A stretch of 64,000 bases of DNA from Bicyclus anynana (GCF_947172395.1 NC_069086.1:1024501-1088500), one strand, 5' to 3'. Shown: positions 23,116-34,930, numbered from the stretch's first letter. Notes: generated by a model not told the origin, from the letters alone. A program made the numbers and translations.

Positions 23116-23405
23116 GCGGACGCCCGCGACTTCGTCCGCCCTTTGACATCTTTAATCCAGCCCTTACAGCAGTATCGCTGTAAAAATGTAGTAACTTCTC
23201 CCGTTTCCCAATATTTCCATTTACTGCTCTGCTCTTATTGATCGTAGCGTGATGAAAAGTATACTATAACCTGTCCAGAAGTATGAAGAATAATTGTACC
23301 AATCCGTCGAGTAGTTTGTTTCTATAACGATCTGTATGTTCGCTATAGAAACAAACTACTCGACAGACAGACAGACAGACAAAAATTTTACGGATTGCAT
23401 TTTTG
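23116..23405 (-). mobile_element. Helitron-D-like fragment containing a 19-bp-arm hairpin
   Basis: Starts TTGCGGACGCCCGCGACTTC and ends with a (CAGA)n tract then TTTTACGGATTGCA, the layout of a common lepidopteran repeat. CGAGTAGTTTGTTTCTATA (23309-23327) is repeated exactly in inverse at 23345-23363, around a ~17-base loop. Confidence 0.6.
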
Positions 23406-23410
23406 GGATC

Positions 23411-24954
23411 AGTATCGATCACTTATCAACGCTGATAGTTATTTGAGAAATATATTTAATGTTTAAGAATTGACCTCTCTACAGATTTGTTATAAGTTTA
23501 GATAGATGTAGCCTACGTTACTTGCTGATAATGTAGCATTAGTATATCAATAAGCTTGTTATGTAAAGCAAAGATAGTTTGCCTGCCAAAACAATTTTTT
23601 TAGCATTTGCAAAATACCGTGCATTGTTTCATTTAAATGGAACTTAATAAACCAGAATAGTTATTTCTTTGCCTTATAATAAAATGTAACTTTATCCTGT
23701 GTAAATCAGATTATTCTACAAGGCGTAGGTGCGTTAGTTTCTATGTAATCGTATCTCAGACGCTTACTCTGATGTCTAATACTCGAACAAGAGGGAGTTT
23801 CAAAGAAACCCGCTCAAATCTGTAAGGTAATACTTATAAGAGCTTTAGGGGGTCTTCACACTAACGTTTCCCGTTCGTATTTGAAGATGAAATTGATGCA
23901 TCTATGTGAAATAAGTATGGTGTTATTAAGGTTCTTTATTTAGCTATAGAAATTAAATTAATTTTTACCTCAAAGTCACACACACTTCTCCGTGCTTTGG
24001 AGAGCACGTTAAGCTATTTGTTGTTGTCAATCATTATATTTGTTGTCACAAAATCAAAATATATAACCCTACTAAAGCTTACCACTTTGACAATTACTTT
24101 TAGTCGTCAAAACGCCAAATAGCTAAAAAAAATTCAATGACATACACTCTTTTGTGAGGAAAACTACCATAATACAATAGCAAAATACTAAAATGCGCAT
24201 AACAACGAAATTATTTAGATAACGACGAAATCACTGTGATGTCAATTCAAATCCAGCATTTTGTTATTTAAGCACGAATGTATGTGGGAACACACGTCTC
24301 GAATTCACACCGGACAACAGCTTTTCACAACTTTTTTTTTAATCATATATATTTTCAATATAATTAATTTTTAATATATTTTCAGAACTTTTACATAAGT
24401 ATAATCCTACCTACATCCGGTAGTCACAAGTGCTGGACTTTGCTTGGTGTTTTTCTCTCTACCACGCGATGGACCCGGCGCACGGTGAATCCATGGAATG
24501 CTAAGATAATCGTCTCAAACTAGAGCATATAGTTCTAAGATAAGTTTAAGAAATATTGGTCATATTTCAAATATATGGCGAATATTGTTTAAAAAATCAT
24601 TATTTATATTTTACTAATCAGTTTGACTTTACAATATTTACAGATTCATAAGTACACTTTGTTTTCAGATGTAAGCAAAGCAGTTAGCTTCCATGTACGA
24701 GTACCTATTTAAGTTTTAAATCTGACATTATAAAAAATGATGTTCATTTAAAATTTTAAGGACAACTTTACGTTCAAACCAATAGTAGCAATGCTGCTTA
24801 TGCTACAGATATAACATAAAAATGAAAATTTTGAAAAACTCCCGAAGGTCATTAAATTTTTATATTCATCAATATTCTCATTCAGTGCGCTTTCATTCGA
24901 GACCCCACTCGAGTATAATCGGTTATTCTTCCCCACTTTCACATCCCACAACTA
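23411..24954. other. Unannotated AT-rich DNA with small repeat scraps
   Basis: 23982-24010 (TCCGTGCTTTGGAGAGCACG) resembles SINE-K. 24470-24515 (CGATGGACCCGGCG ... GGTGAATCCATGGAATG) resembles the flank of the 22.4-kb foldback. 24558-24595 resembles the SINE-L tail. No gene. Confidence 0.45.
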
Positions 24955-25137
24955 TAAACGGCTCAACCGATTTTCATCAAACATGTATAAGAACACTCGC
25001 ACATAAGTCACCTTTAATACAAAAAAAAAACTAAATAGAAATCGCTTCATCCGTTCGAGAGCTATGGTGCCACAGACAGACAGACAGACACGCCAAACTT
25101 ATAACACTTCTTTTAGCGTCGGGTGTTAAAAATCATA
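24955..25137 (+). repeat. Dispersed repeat ending CGTCGGGTGTTAAAAA
   Basis: CTCAACCGATTTTCATCAAA, then a (CAGA)n tract and CTTTTAGCGTCGGGTGTTAA. This is a familiar arrangement of an abundant lepidopteran repeat. Family not assigned. A partial relative may lie at 35770-35830 (AACCGATTTTCATGAAC). Confidence 0.5.
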
Positions 25138-25530
25138 GTTCATATTCGAACGAGTCGATAGATTTGTCGCAGAGACTCTGTACTACTGTTAGATGGTTTC
25201 TGCAACGTTATCGCTCGTATTACATTATCGTGTGTTTTCAACACATAGTAGGCTTTCCAGTCACGTCCGTTTGTCGATATATAACCCGCAGTGATTGCAG
25301 GAGTACGTCAATAATAATGTATAGATTTGGGAATAAGAGATAGGAAAATTCGGGATACAATGTGGACTCCGACCCCGCGGGGGATTGGAGCAATTTTGGA
25401 GCACAATGTCAAATGTGTGGTCGGAATATTTTGTGGTGGTCAAATTGAAAAGATTTTAAGTATATTAAAAGTGTCATTGAAATAACTCTTTTGTTTTAAA
25501 TTAAAGTAAACTGCTACGTACACCTTATGT
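25138..25530. other. Unannotated DNA
   Basis: No gene or shared repeat recognised. The frame at 25261-25443 (-) has no motif. Confidence 0.45.
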
Positions 25531-25745
25531 TAAATGACTATACAATCTAAGATGGTAGTGGATGGTAGTGGGCTATTCTCGGACCAAGGCGCTTTGGAAC
25601 CCTCGTAAACTTATTTTAAAATTTTCGATTAATTATTTATAATATTAATCATAATTTTTTTATAATATTAATTTCTTGACTTTTCGAAAGTGCTTGTAAA
25701 CTAAGCTTAATTGAAATCAATGAATATTGACTCTTGACTATTCTA
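25531..25745 (+). repeat. LINE-M 3' fragment
   Basis: CGGACCAAGGCGCTTTGGAA and CGAAAGTGCTTGTAAACTAA match 31946-32118 and the reverse complement of 45021-45110. This is the 3' end of the Daphne/CR1-like family seen more fully at 25959-26372. It contains an AT-rich dyad (TTATAATATTAAT repeats). Confidence 0.55.
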
Positions 25746-25958
25746 CTCACAGTTCTAACGAATACTACCACTTGGTGATACTACGTGTTAGTCTACGTGG
25801 TGTTAACTAGCTACGGCCGATTTAAAAAATAATATAAAATCCTAAATTGGTATTGAACCCTTCTGTTAAAAGCCACAGCATTACAAAGTAGGTTAGAAAG
25901 GTCGTCAAAAGTTGTGAATACATTGCCTTTTTGCTCTACTGAGAAGAAAGTTAGAGAA

Positions 25959-26372
25959 GAAAAAAAATTCAAAATTCATTTATTTCAAGTAGTCTCAGTT
26001 TACGTAAGCACTTTTGACACGTCAGTTAATTATTTGTAAACATTCTACCACCAGCTCGGAAGGCAGGTTCTGCTGAGAAGAAACCGGCAAGAAACTCAAC
26101 AATTGCTCCTTTAAAAAAAATCATACAATATTATAATTTACAATTGATGACAACATTATAAAAAATATAGTTTTACTTTCTGTGTGAAGGTGAAGGTAGA
26201 AGCTGATCCAACGGCCTCCAAGCATCTTTATCTTTAAGGAATTCACCTACTAACCTCGACTAAGTATGAATATTTTTTAACACATTGCTTAAAGCTATGC
26301 ATTGGCAGGTCCATCATAGTCTTGGGGATCATAGTATAGAAGAGTACACCCAAACCTAAAAAGATTTTTTTA
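25959..26372 (-). pseudogene. LINE fragment, RT C-terminal tail (Daphne/CR1-like)
   Basis: Minus-strand reading across frameshifts gives GVLFYTMIPKTMMDLPMHSF and KQCVKKY (26345-26270), then EFLKDKDAWRPLDQLLPSP (26240-26190). This is the typical end of a Daphne/CR1-type reverse transcriptase. A 3' UTR follows, ending AAATAAATGAATTTTGAA. No catalytic motifs remain. Clade assignment is from family memory. Confidence 0.65.
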
Positions 26373-26375
26373 CTC

Positions 26376-28360
26376 TTTGGAGACGATATGCAGAAATAAC
26401 TATCTGATGCCCGTGTCTAGTAAGACGTGGGTTTGAATCTCCTTTTTAAAATTAATAATCTGCATTATACCTCTCTCGTGTAACGAAATTCCATATTTTC
26501 TCTTACAGTTCACATTTACCTAACATTTATCGAATCGCGTAAATAGTTTCACTACAAGAATAGTTTGAACAACTTCGTTTTAACTACCTAAACTACACTT
26601 AATAAATAGACGGTAATGGTAATTTTATTACTCCTTAACACCTAAGAACTCGTGAATTTCGCTAAAATCCTGCGAACTGCTGCGCGGCGGAGATTTTATC
26701 TGGAATTAATTACCGCCCGTGTTTAGAGTAAACGCTATTAAGATAGCAGCATAACTCAGGTTAAGGTATGCGCACACTTAATACTCGCTGGAAAAAGTAA
26801 CTAAGAAGAAAGTAATATGTGTTCGGTAATTTTTAGAAAAGTCGCACACATGCAGCAATATTGTTAATCAACTAAACTTATTTTCTTAGATAGTTTTACA
26901 TAGTCAAGCTTACCTTCCTGTATTTGCAATAGGTTTAAGCATGAAGCTTCATACAATCCTGGATCAGGCAAGATTAGTTACTTCAAAGTATCAAACTTTC
27001 ACCAAAACTCTTAACAAGTGAAAATTTAAAACCCAGAGAGTCAATAAATAGTACAGATATTTTAAAGTAAAATAACTTTTTTACACATAATATATAGAAA
27101 AACGCCGATATTTTTGGATTAGCTTTTCGCATCTTTAGCATAATTATAATATTCATAGATATCAACTTTAGCTTCAACAAAAAACCGGCGTTGTATAGGT
27201 TATTTTCATTAGAACCTACGATGCCACTATTTTTTTTAAGACTTTCGCTTGATTGTATCATGCCTGATGAAAAAATCAAAGATGAGAAAAAAGTCAAAAT
27301 CAAAATCGAATTTTATTTTTTTAAACACTATTCGTTTTTGCTTTGAAGGTGTTTAGATTGTAGGTAGCAGAAAATACAGCGTCGGAATGTCATTCCTCTT
27401 TTTAGCAGTCGGGAAAAGAAATGATAAAACGGTGTACACACCATGTAGACAGACATGTGAATCTGATAACACCTCTATTTTTCACGTCGAGGTTTAAAAA
27501 TAAACAGTCTCAAGACATTCTATCCTATAGTGTCCGCACACTCTATAATTCGCCGGCACTCGGTAACATTTTAAACGTTTACTTTTAATTCCGTTTGGTT
27601 TAATTCCGTTTGAGCAAACTAACTTACTTAAATAACACGAATTAATCATTGCGATTTGTTTTTACACTTTTTGGCCGATTTTCGTCTTATTGGCTTAGGT
27701 TTTACGGTATTTAATTACAAGGAAGTAGAAGTGAAAACATTTTTTTCATTACTCCTAACGTACCGTAACGAACATGTGAGGTACTCAACAACATACAAGG
27801 TATCCTCACTTACGTATCTGCCGCGCTCTATAAAATCCAAAAATTCTCACTTCAACAAGTTTTTTTAAGTCTACACACAACCGTTGCGGATGTTTAGCAG
27901 TGCACGTCCATGGGAAGATGAAAGTTTCCACAATTTTAAAATTATTTACGTTAAATTATTCATATGGCAAATACAATAATAATTTTACTATGTAATTTAC
28001 TGTTAATGGTGTAACGAAAATGAAAAGGCAGCATAATCCGTTAATACAAAGGTTAAAAGCCGATTAAAATAATTACTTAAATATCAAATAACCTATTAAA
28101 ACCCTCGCACAAGCATTGTTCGAGTTAATTATAGACTGACACTTATTTCGAGTTAAAACCTGAGCCCGGCTTTAATTTTAAAACAAATGTTGTTATAAAT
28201 GCGTTTGTAATTCGCGCCCGTTCCGCCGCCGCAATTTTATGTTTTCGTGTGTAAAGTGTTTAAGGGATAAGTGATAGCGATTCCACTAGTTTAAACTCGT
28301 TGACAATCTGCCTGCCTTCACGTCTTATTCGAATTTGAACTTTATGTTCCTTAACCTACC
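26376..28360. other. Unannotated DNA with two candidate regulatory blocks
   Basis: 26630-26760 holds GGAATTAATTACCG and the dyad GTTTAGAGTAAAC, a forkhead-like inverted pair. 28090-28260 holds GAGTTAATTATAGAC and a CG-rich run CGCCCGTTCCGCCGCCGC. Both lack repeat similarity, which would fit conserved enhancers. The 106-codon frame at 26983-27303 (-) has no recognised domain. Confidence 0.4.
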
Positions 28361-28680
28361 TTATCAGACGATAGACGTCAACTACTGGCCTCTGGCATAG
28401 ACCTCCAAGTACAACGGTCTCGAGCCGCCAGAATCCAGCGGCTCTCCGCAACCCGCTTGATATCCTCAATCCACCTAGCGGGGGATCAACCAACACAGCG
28501 CTTTCTTTCGCGGAGTCGCCATTCGAGCACCTTGGGACTCCAACGTCCATCGGGTCTACGAACTATGTGGCCTGCCCATTGCCATTTCAGCTTCGCGACT
28601 CGCTGAGCTACGTCAGTGATTTTGGTTCGTCTGCGGATCTCCTCATTTTTGTTCGTGACTTTATGTTCATATGATGCCAA
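28361..28680 (-). pseudogene. LINE-F RT C-terminus fragment
   Basis: Minus strand reads NEEIRRRTKITDVAQRVAKL and KWQWAGHIVRRPDGRWSPKV, then shifts frame. Matches the copies at 20536 and 58608. No RT core. Confidence 0.85.
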
Positions 28681-28784
28681 AATTTAAATTCATCAACAAC
28701 CAAGCTGCCATGGAAATGAACGATGTTGCGCTGTAACTTTACAGAATACAGTTGCTGTTTTCAAGGTCGTCATAATTTTAACCA

Positions 28785-28905
28785 TGGACATCCAATGCTC
28801 AAATGCAAATGGACATATGCTTCTTGCGAGGACTTCCAAACACCACGGTCGTGAGCTGCATGCACTCTTCTTGATGTCATCGGCCAACCTGGTGAATGGT
28901 GATGA
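28785..28905 (-). mobile_element. LINE-F 3' scrap
   Basis: ATGGACATATGCTTCTTGCG, GGACTTCCAAACACCACGGT and TTGATGTCATCGGCCAACC follow the family order with heavy divergence. Confidence 0.55.
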
Positions 28906-29004
28906 CTCTGTAAAGACATTTCTATCAGATCGTTAATACTATGTTATATTGTATATACAGATGTTAGTGATAATGAAAACTAATTTATTTTTAAAAAGCC
29001 GATG

Positions 29005-29135
29005 CCTTCCAGATACATCCGCGTAGTTCCCATTTCCGGGAAAGTACAGAATTTGACACTTACAAGTAACGGCTATTGGTAAAATGAAAACAAACACTAC
29101 AAACTTTACCTGTTTATAAAATTAGTATAGATATA
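29005..29135 (-). mobile_element. Diverged Helitron-C fragment
   Basis: TCCGCGTAGTTCCCATTTCC at the CTAG side and AAAATTAGTATAGAT at the other, with the centre largely replaced. The TACAAACTTTACCTGTTTAT tail resembles the diverged copy at 5290. Confidence 0.5.
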
Positions 29136-29555
29136 GAATAATGGAAGCTAACTTTTAAAATTCAATGATTTATTTTACAGCTATAAAGTATAATAAAGTT
29201 TTGATCGCAAGCTTAAATCGCACTATCTTTTAACTTGTAGCCCGATATCACCTAATGCGTTACCAGTGACAAATGAACTGTTGGTAAGCAAATAGGAAAT
29301 ACGTTTGAATAATATTGTGGTAACTTTGCGTGTTATTGCGTACAAATTAGAGTACATTAGTAAGGTAAAGCCGAAGTAATGATGTTTATTTAGCTTAGAT
29401 GGTGACTTCATACATCACACATCTCACACATACGCCTAGTGAAATGTGTATCACCGAATCCTTTATATTTGCTTGTAAATAGTTAATATACCTACGTAAT
29501 ATATATTCGTGAAAGTATTACGCAGTGTTCAATGATTATTATTATTCCCGTTTTC
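29136..29555. other. Unannotated AT-rich DNA
   Basis: No gene or shared repeat recognised. Confidence 0.45.
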
Positions 29556-29973
29556 TTTTTGACGTGACAACGTCTTATAATTCGATGAGGCCGGCTGCAC
29601 ACTCGAAAAAAGATGACGTCATGCGTCGTTCCCTCGCTCTAGGGTTGCCAACTTTTTTTATAAGAAACTACTAACCTCGACAAATGGGCTATCCAACACT
29701 GAAAGAATTTTACAAATCGGACCAGTAGTTCCTGAGATTAGCGCGTTCAATCAAACAAACAAACAAACAAAAGAAACAAATATACAAACAAACTCTTCAG
29801 CTTTATAATATTAGTATAGATAAAGAATATTCTGGTCTATGAAGTTTATTAAACAGTATTTTAGAAAAACGACTACTTTCTTTTGAAAAATGCAACCATT
29901 CCAACAGTATTTTCTTATGACGTTGTCACGTTCAACTGTCGTCAGTAAACCGACTTTACAGACAACCGACTTA
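29556..29973. mobile_element. MITE-G copy 2, carrying a nested Helitron
   Basis: 29561-29667 and 29821-29973 match MITE-G copy 1 (8162-8431) throughout, including GACGTGACAACGTCTTATAA and its inverse. A 153-bp family C element (29668-29820) interrupts it. Confidence 0.85.
29668..29820 (-). mobile_element. Helitron-C copy nested in MITE-G
   Basis: CCTCGACAAATGGGCTATCC ... GATTAGCGCGTTCAATC ... (AAAC)n ... TTTATAATATTAGTATAGA. Against the empty sister site at 8.27 kb, it sits exactly between AAGAAA and TAAAG, an A^T insertion with no target duplication, as known for Helitrons. Its CTAG-side end is shortened and reads CTACTAACC. Confidence 0.8.
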
Positions 29974-30205
29974 ATGTTTTTTTAAGGTTTATAAGGCTTT
30001 GAATAAAATGCCGAATGAATAAAAATTATGAGGTGTAGGATGGGAGGATGGGGCGTGCTAGACTAGAAAGTGCTTTTCCACTCACTGTATTGTATTGTAT
30101 AACTGTCTCAATCTCGAAGGTCGGATGAAAGCTGATAGTTTCAAGCCCAGTCATACCATAAAATAAATACTTATGTTGTTTTTTATGCTGTAATCTTTTT
30201 TGTTT

Positions 30206-30290
30206 CAATATGACCAATATTTTCCCTCCAATCAGTCGGAAAGACTAGCAGCTAGGCGTGGTTACACAATAGTCCAGCGGGCAGGGTTTA
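30206..30290 (+). repeat. Dispersed repeat I, copy 1
   Basis: TCCCTCCAATCAGTCGGAAA ... CAATAGTCCAGCGGG recurs at 36264-36345 (TCCCTCCAATTAGTCGGAAA ... TATAGTCCAGTGGATGC). The second half looks tRNA-like. Possibly a SINE head; unassigned. Confidence 0.5.
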
Positions 30291-30842
30291 AACCTACTAG
30301 GGTCCCTTTACTATTAAGCCATTAAAATTTCTAATACGATTAGTTATTGAAGAAAAAATTGTAGTCACTAGTAAAAATCTGTTGTTGTCGGTGTTCATGA
30401 CATGCCCGTGCTTTAGAAAGCAAGTAAATTCACGTTTTGATGAAGTATGCTAATTACTGCCACTGGTGTTGTAAAAAAACATATATTTTTTTATTTCCCT
30501 CTCTTAAAGTCCCTTTCATTTCGTAAAATCTACAAACACGTTGACAAGTCCTAAATAAACGAGAAGGAAATTTATGCAAGCTACCAGGTAATAATTAATT
30601 TATTCTATGTATATTGCGCTAAGACCGTCAAACTTGGGTGACGATATTTGTTCAAGGGACTTTATTTTTAGAAAATGAAAGGAGTTTTTATGAAAGAGTT
30701 TGTTTGAACAGAACAATTTTTGTTTAACTACTATAACTTTGTTTGAATATAAGGATCTTCTGACATAGCAATAATATTCACTAGATTGTGGCCAAATTAT
30801 ACTTTTAAAGATGCACAGTGCATAGATATTTCTTTTTGTATT
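30291..30842. other. Unannotated DNA
   Basis: 30390-30425 (TCATGACATGCCCGTGCTTT) weakly resembles SINE-K. Otherwise no recognised feature. Confidence 0.4.
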
Positions 30843-31053
30843 CTTTTACAAGTTAGCCCTTGACTACAATCTCACCTGATGGTAAGTGATGATGCAGTCT
30901 AAGATGGACGCGGGCTAACTTGTCAGAAGGAGGATGAAAATCCACACCCCTTTCGGTTTCTACACGGCATCGTACCGGAACGCTAAATCGCTTGGCGGTA
31001 CGACTTTGTCGGTAGGGTGGTAACTAGCTACGGCCGAAGCCTCCCACCAGCCA
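30843..31053 (-). repeat. SINE-B fragment (head-truncated)
   Basis: TTACAAGTTAGCCCTTGACT through CGAAGCCTCCCACCAGCC. It ends at the same internal point as the copies at 13.9 and 20.0 kb, suggesting a recurrent truncation point or a short subfamily. Confidence 0.85.
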
Positions 31054-31267
31054 ATTTATATGAATATTGTTTACATCACTCTTGATTGTTTCATCTTGTT
31101 TAATGTCTACCTTCTCAACCCTTCATCAAGCCAGTCAAGGTTCCATGGAACCTTACTACAACAAACTCACCAAGGATGATAATTATGTGAGTATTCCCCA
31201 TTTAACCCAAACATACTAATAGCAAACCAATCTCGAATCAAAATTGACACACACTTATTAAATATTA

Positions 31268-31434
31268 ATAATTGATTATGAAACACGACTAAAACTCACG
31301 TGATATTAGGTCAGAGTATGTCCGACCAGCTTCGAACCCATACGGGGCCCTTAGTCATGAGCTGCTTCTTGCAACGCGGCACAATAAACTGACCTAATAT
31401 TACGCGAGTTTTAGCCGTGTTTCATAATCAATTA
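31268..31434. mobile_element. MITE with ~44-bp terminal inverted repeats
   Basis: Left arm AATTGATTATGAAACACGAC ... GATATTAGGTCAG (31270-31314) pairs with right CTGACCTAATATTACGCGAG ... GTTTCATAATCAATTAAT (31389-31432), with about four mismatches. The ~74-bp core contains CGAACCCATACGGGGCCC. Single copy here. Confidence 0.85.
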
Positions 31435-31945
31435 ATATGAATAACACTCAAGATAGTTTAAATTCTATAACACTTATTAAAAGGTGAAAATAAATGAAAA
31501 CTGTAAACAAAATTCAGAACTTGGCTGCCACACCGCCATACATTTATATTATGTAAATAATATCGAAGCCGCCCTCAAAACAACTTACCCGCTGCAGTAT
31601 TAAATGTCGATTTTCCTCTTTTAAAATGCGATTCCCCGGACGTTATCTCGAGGCCTATTTACTCTGCCAAGTCCTCGATGTCACGAATGTCTGTCCGGTT
31701 ATATAAAGTTTCATGAAACTCTGACATTCCGAACTAGATTACGACTATTGTAGTTATGTTAATTTGATAGTATGAACACAAGCGTTGCATATCAAATAAT
31801 TGTGGGGATATCATTAGTAGTTTTTTAGCGATATCCAATAATTTACATAAAATACTGTTTTGTACTGTTATTATATTACAGATGTATTCCAGCAATGCGG
31901 GGTTTCATACCCAGAAAAATATAAAGCCCTATGAAGACCATTTGG
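31435..31945. other. Unannotated DNA
   Basis: 31560-31730 is less AT-rich (CCGGACGTTATCTCGAGGCC). No gene or shared repeat recognised. Confidence 0.45.
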
Positions 31946-32118
31946 TTATCTTGGCAGAGTTCGTTGTGAGCTTCACGGACCAAGGCGCCTCGTAACTTTA
32001 ATTTTAAGCTTTCAACTTTACTTTCCACCATTAAATCATGACATAATGGACGTTTCAAAAGTGCTTGTAAAATAAGCCTACTTGGTATAAATGAATTTAG
32101 ATTTTTTTGAATTTTATC
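31946..32118 (+). repeat. LINE-M 3' fragment
   Basis: CACGGACCAAGGCGCCTCGT, AAGTGCTTGTAAAATAAGCC and AAATGAATTTAGATTTTTTT match the tail shared with 25531, 45021 (inverted) and 54926. Confidence 0.6.
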
Positions 32119-33515
32119 CATCTGTCCGTATATTTTATCCATCTTTCAAAGCATTTTTTTTCCTAAAGTAAACAATAAATTGAGATTGCTCAGTCAAAAT
32201 CATATAAAGAGCATTTATTTTATATGAAAGAATTATTTTCATTTTCAAATCTGAAGAAGTTTAAATTCAACATCTACAGTCAGAACAGAAGCTTTGAGCT
32301 TTGAACGGAATAGCTGTAATTTCGAGAGCAAAGTATTTTAATTATCATAACACCTTGAACAAAACTCGAGAACTGTCTGACTTGCATTGAACGTGCTGCG
32401 AGTCCCGAACAAGGAACTCCCCAACTTGGTTATAGTTTAATAGTTTAAGATCCCATCTTACTGTGCTCGTACCTACAGGTGCTCTCCCTGCAGATTACTG
32501 GGAAGCTAAACTACGTTAAGTAATACTCATATTATGTATTCCCACTGCGAGTTTGAGCTTACTGCTCTTCTTGTGTCGGTGCAAGATGTTGGTGCATTTC
32601 TGACTTCTATGTCATTGAGATATGTCGCGTAACTTACTAATGTGTGTGTGTTTAAGTGAGCAATAGAACATCCTTGGGCCCAATAACAAAATATTTATTC
32701 ATGACCTCACTGCTCGAACATGGCAATATCGAAGAAGCTACATACTCATTGAAAAACTACGGGCAAAACCGCTGACCTGACCTTGATCATGGTCATCGGC
32801 TCTGCCATTTACACTAGGTATGCTACACAACACACTGCACGCACTACGCATACAATACTCACTAACCGCTAACACAATTAACTTAGTCTTAATTTTACTA
32901 TTTACTCTAGTACTCGTGGTAGAGGAAACACATCGAGCAGGTGTCAAGACTTGTGACAAGTAGTGTAGTAGTGAGTAGGTTTAAAGATACCTTTTAAAAT
33001 GCATATAGACTCATCTTCCCTGCCCGACATGTTTTACATGCTACAGTAAACTATTTAAGATCAATACACTACGAAACATTACCGGACATAATATGATTCA
33101 ATCATGATCCCAAAACAGTAAAGTTAATAAAAAACATTGTTCAGAATTCAAAAATCGAATTCGAACGCAAAAGACGACGTATTTCGAGTACGTAGAAGGA
33201 TTACCATAGTATCCATATTCAAGAGCACTGGCATTTAAACAATATTCAATACATCGGGGACGTAAACAATAACCGTTACAGAGTGTCAGTGACACAAAGG
33301 CGGTATTGACGAGGGTCCCGGCGCGCTTTGGGTCACAAAGACCCCGTCACTGTTGCTGGCAGGTGCGACTAAAAACTTTGCAATACACGATTTTTAAAAC
33401 GACAATTACTTACTGTGTATGCTACAGCGTTATTGGTTTTGTGATAATTATTGTGCTGCTCAGTTGTAATGGTTTACGAATTTACATTTTACTTTAGTTA
33501 CAGTTTTATGCCTAC
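32119..33515. other. Unannotated DNA
   Basis: 1.4 kb of moderate complexity with no recognised repeat. Frames at 32738-32959 (-) and 33098-33295 (-) have no family features. Confidence 0.45.
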
Positions 33516-33865
33516 TGCAACTGCCTCGTTGTTCCAGTTGTTAGCTCATGTCGTTACGGATCACGAGGTTCTGGGTTCCAAACCTGGGCCTAGTTTTAGA
33601 TATTGAGTTTTTCTTTCTTATAAGAAATTTTCAATTGAATTTCTGAGCCTGGAGTAGAGTGTTAGTAGAAGACATGTTATTCCATCGGAGAGCATGTTAA
33701 GGCGTCAGTCCCAGTTATTATCATTAACATCTGATAGAGGTCATTAATTAATTTAAGAATATAGCCCGCCAACCCGTATAGGAGCAGCGTGGTGGGTCTA
33801 AACTCTATATGCCGCCTCCTATAAGGGGGAGGCCTAGCCCGTGTAAAAAGGCTGATAATGATACA
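33516..33865 (+). repeat. SINE-K (tRNA-headed, most complete copy)
   Basis: The head contains GTTGTTAGCTCATG and a B-box-like GAGGTTCTGGGTTCCAAACC. The body has TGTTATTCCATCGGAGAGCA and TAAGGCGTCAGTCCCAGTTA. The tail is AGCAGCGTGGTGGGTCTAAA then CTATAAGGGGGAGGCC. Reverse-complement partial copies lie at 55255-55665 and 59415-59640. Confidence 0.65.
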
Positions 33866-34505
33866 ATTTAGCCGTAAAAGTAGTATTTTGAATTAATTTC
33901 TAATTTCTTCGTCGAATTTTTTAAGAAATTTTCATATCTTATAGGTAATTTTAGTTATTAAGTACCAACATTGAAAACTCTTAAACTTATATTACTCACA
34001 AGTAGTTACTTCCTGGAAAACTTGAAACTTTAACATTTCTGTCTATAAAAATTGTCTTAGCTTATTAGCTGAACTGACTTAGTGTGTATTTTTTTCAGAC
34101 TGATTCCTGACAAAACTCCATTATGATGTGCAAAAAAAAATATATAACTGTTAAACCAAGAGTTGAAGAGGCGAAATCCTGCAGTGACATATTTGCCAAA
34201 GTACGCTTAACCCGAACAGGGTTAATCCGGGATTATACTTCAGACACGGTTAGTATTGACGTAAGCTCGCCGTAACTTTAGCGAACTTTTATGGCTGTAA
34301 GAGCTTTCCAAGTTCAAAGCCATTTGTATTGCTTAAAACCAATTACCTACGTTGCCTACTTGTGATTGTGGCTGTGACTTAGTAAGTCCGTTGACTACTT
34401 ATTCAGTTTCGTTGGAACCTTCTTAGCTTTAGGCTGCTTTTCTACCCGAGACGTTGTGAGCTGTGAAATATTGTTTGGCTCCGTAGCAACACTGAGATTT
34501 TATTG
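33866..34505. other. Unannotated AT-rich DNA
   Basis: No gene or shared repeat recognised. Confidence 0.45.
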
Positions 34506-34507
34506 AC

Positions 34508-34582
34508 AACTAGCAGAACCTCGCAGTTTCACCCGCGTAGTTCCCGTTCTCGTGCGAATACGGGGATAAAAAATAGCCTACT
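34508..34582 (-). mobile_element. Helitron-C end fragment
   Basis: ACTAGCAGAACCTCGCAGTT then TCACCCGCGTAGTTCCCG and TACGGGGATAAAAAATAGCC, truncated after about 75 bp. Confidence 0.65.
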
Positions 34583-34607
34583 GCAGTACAGTTGCAGGTA
34601 CAGCACA

Positions 34608-34930
34608 GTTTGACGGCCTCCGTGGCGCAGTGGTATGCGCGGTGGATTTACAAAACGGAGGTCCTGGGTTCGATCTTCGGCTGGGCAGATTGAGATTTTC
34701 TTAATTGGTCCAGGTCTGGCTGGTGGGAGGCCTCGGCCGTGGCCAGTTACCACCCTACCGGCAAAGACGTACCGCCAAGCGATTTAGCGTTCCGGTACGA
34801 TGTCGTGTAGAAACTGAAAGAAGTGTGGATTTTCACTCTCCTCCTAACAAGTTAGCCCGCTTCCATCTTAAACTGCATCATCACTTACCATCAGGTGAGA
34901 TTGTAGTCAAGGGCTAACTTGTAAAAGAAT
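34608..34930 (+). repeat. SINE-B copy (full length)
   Basis: Head TTTGACGGCCTCCGTGGCGC, B-box-like GGTTCGATCTTCGGCTGGG, body GGTACGATGTCGTGTAGAAA, tail TAGTCAAGGGCTAACTTGTA followed by an A-rich end. Confidence 0.9.
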
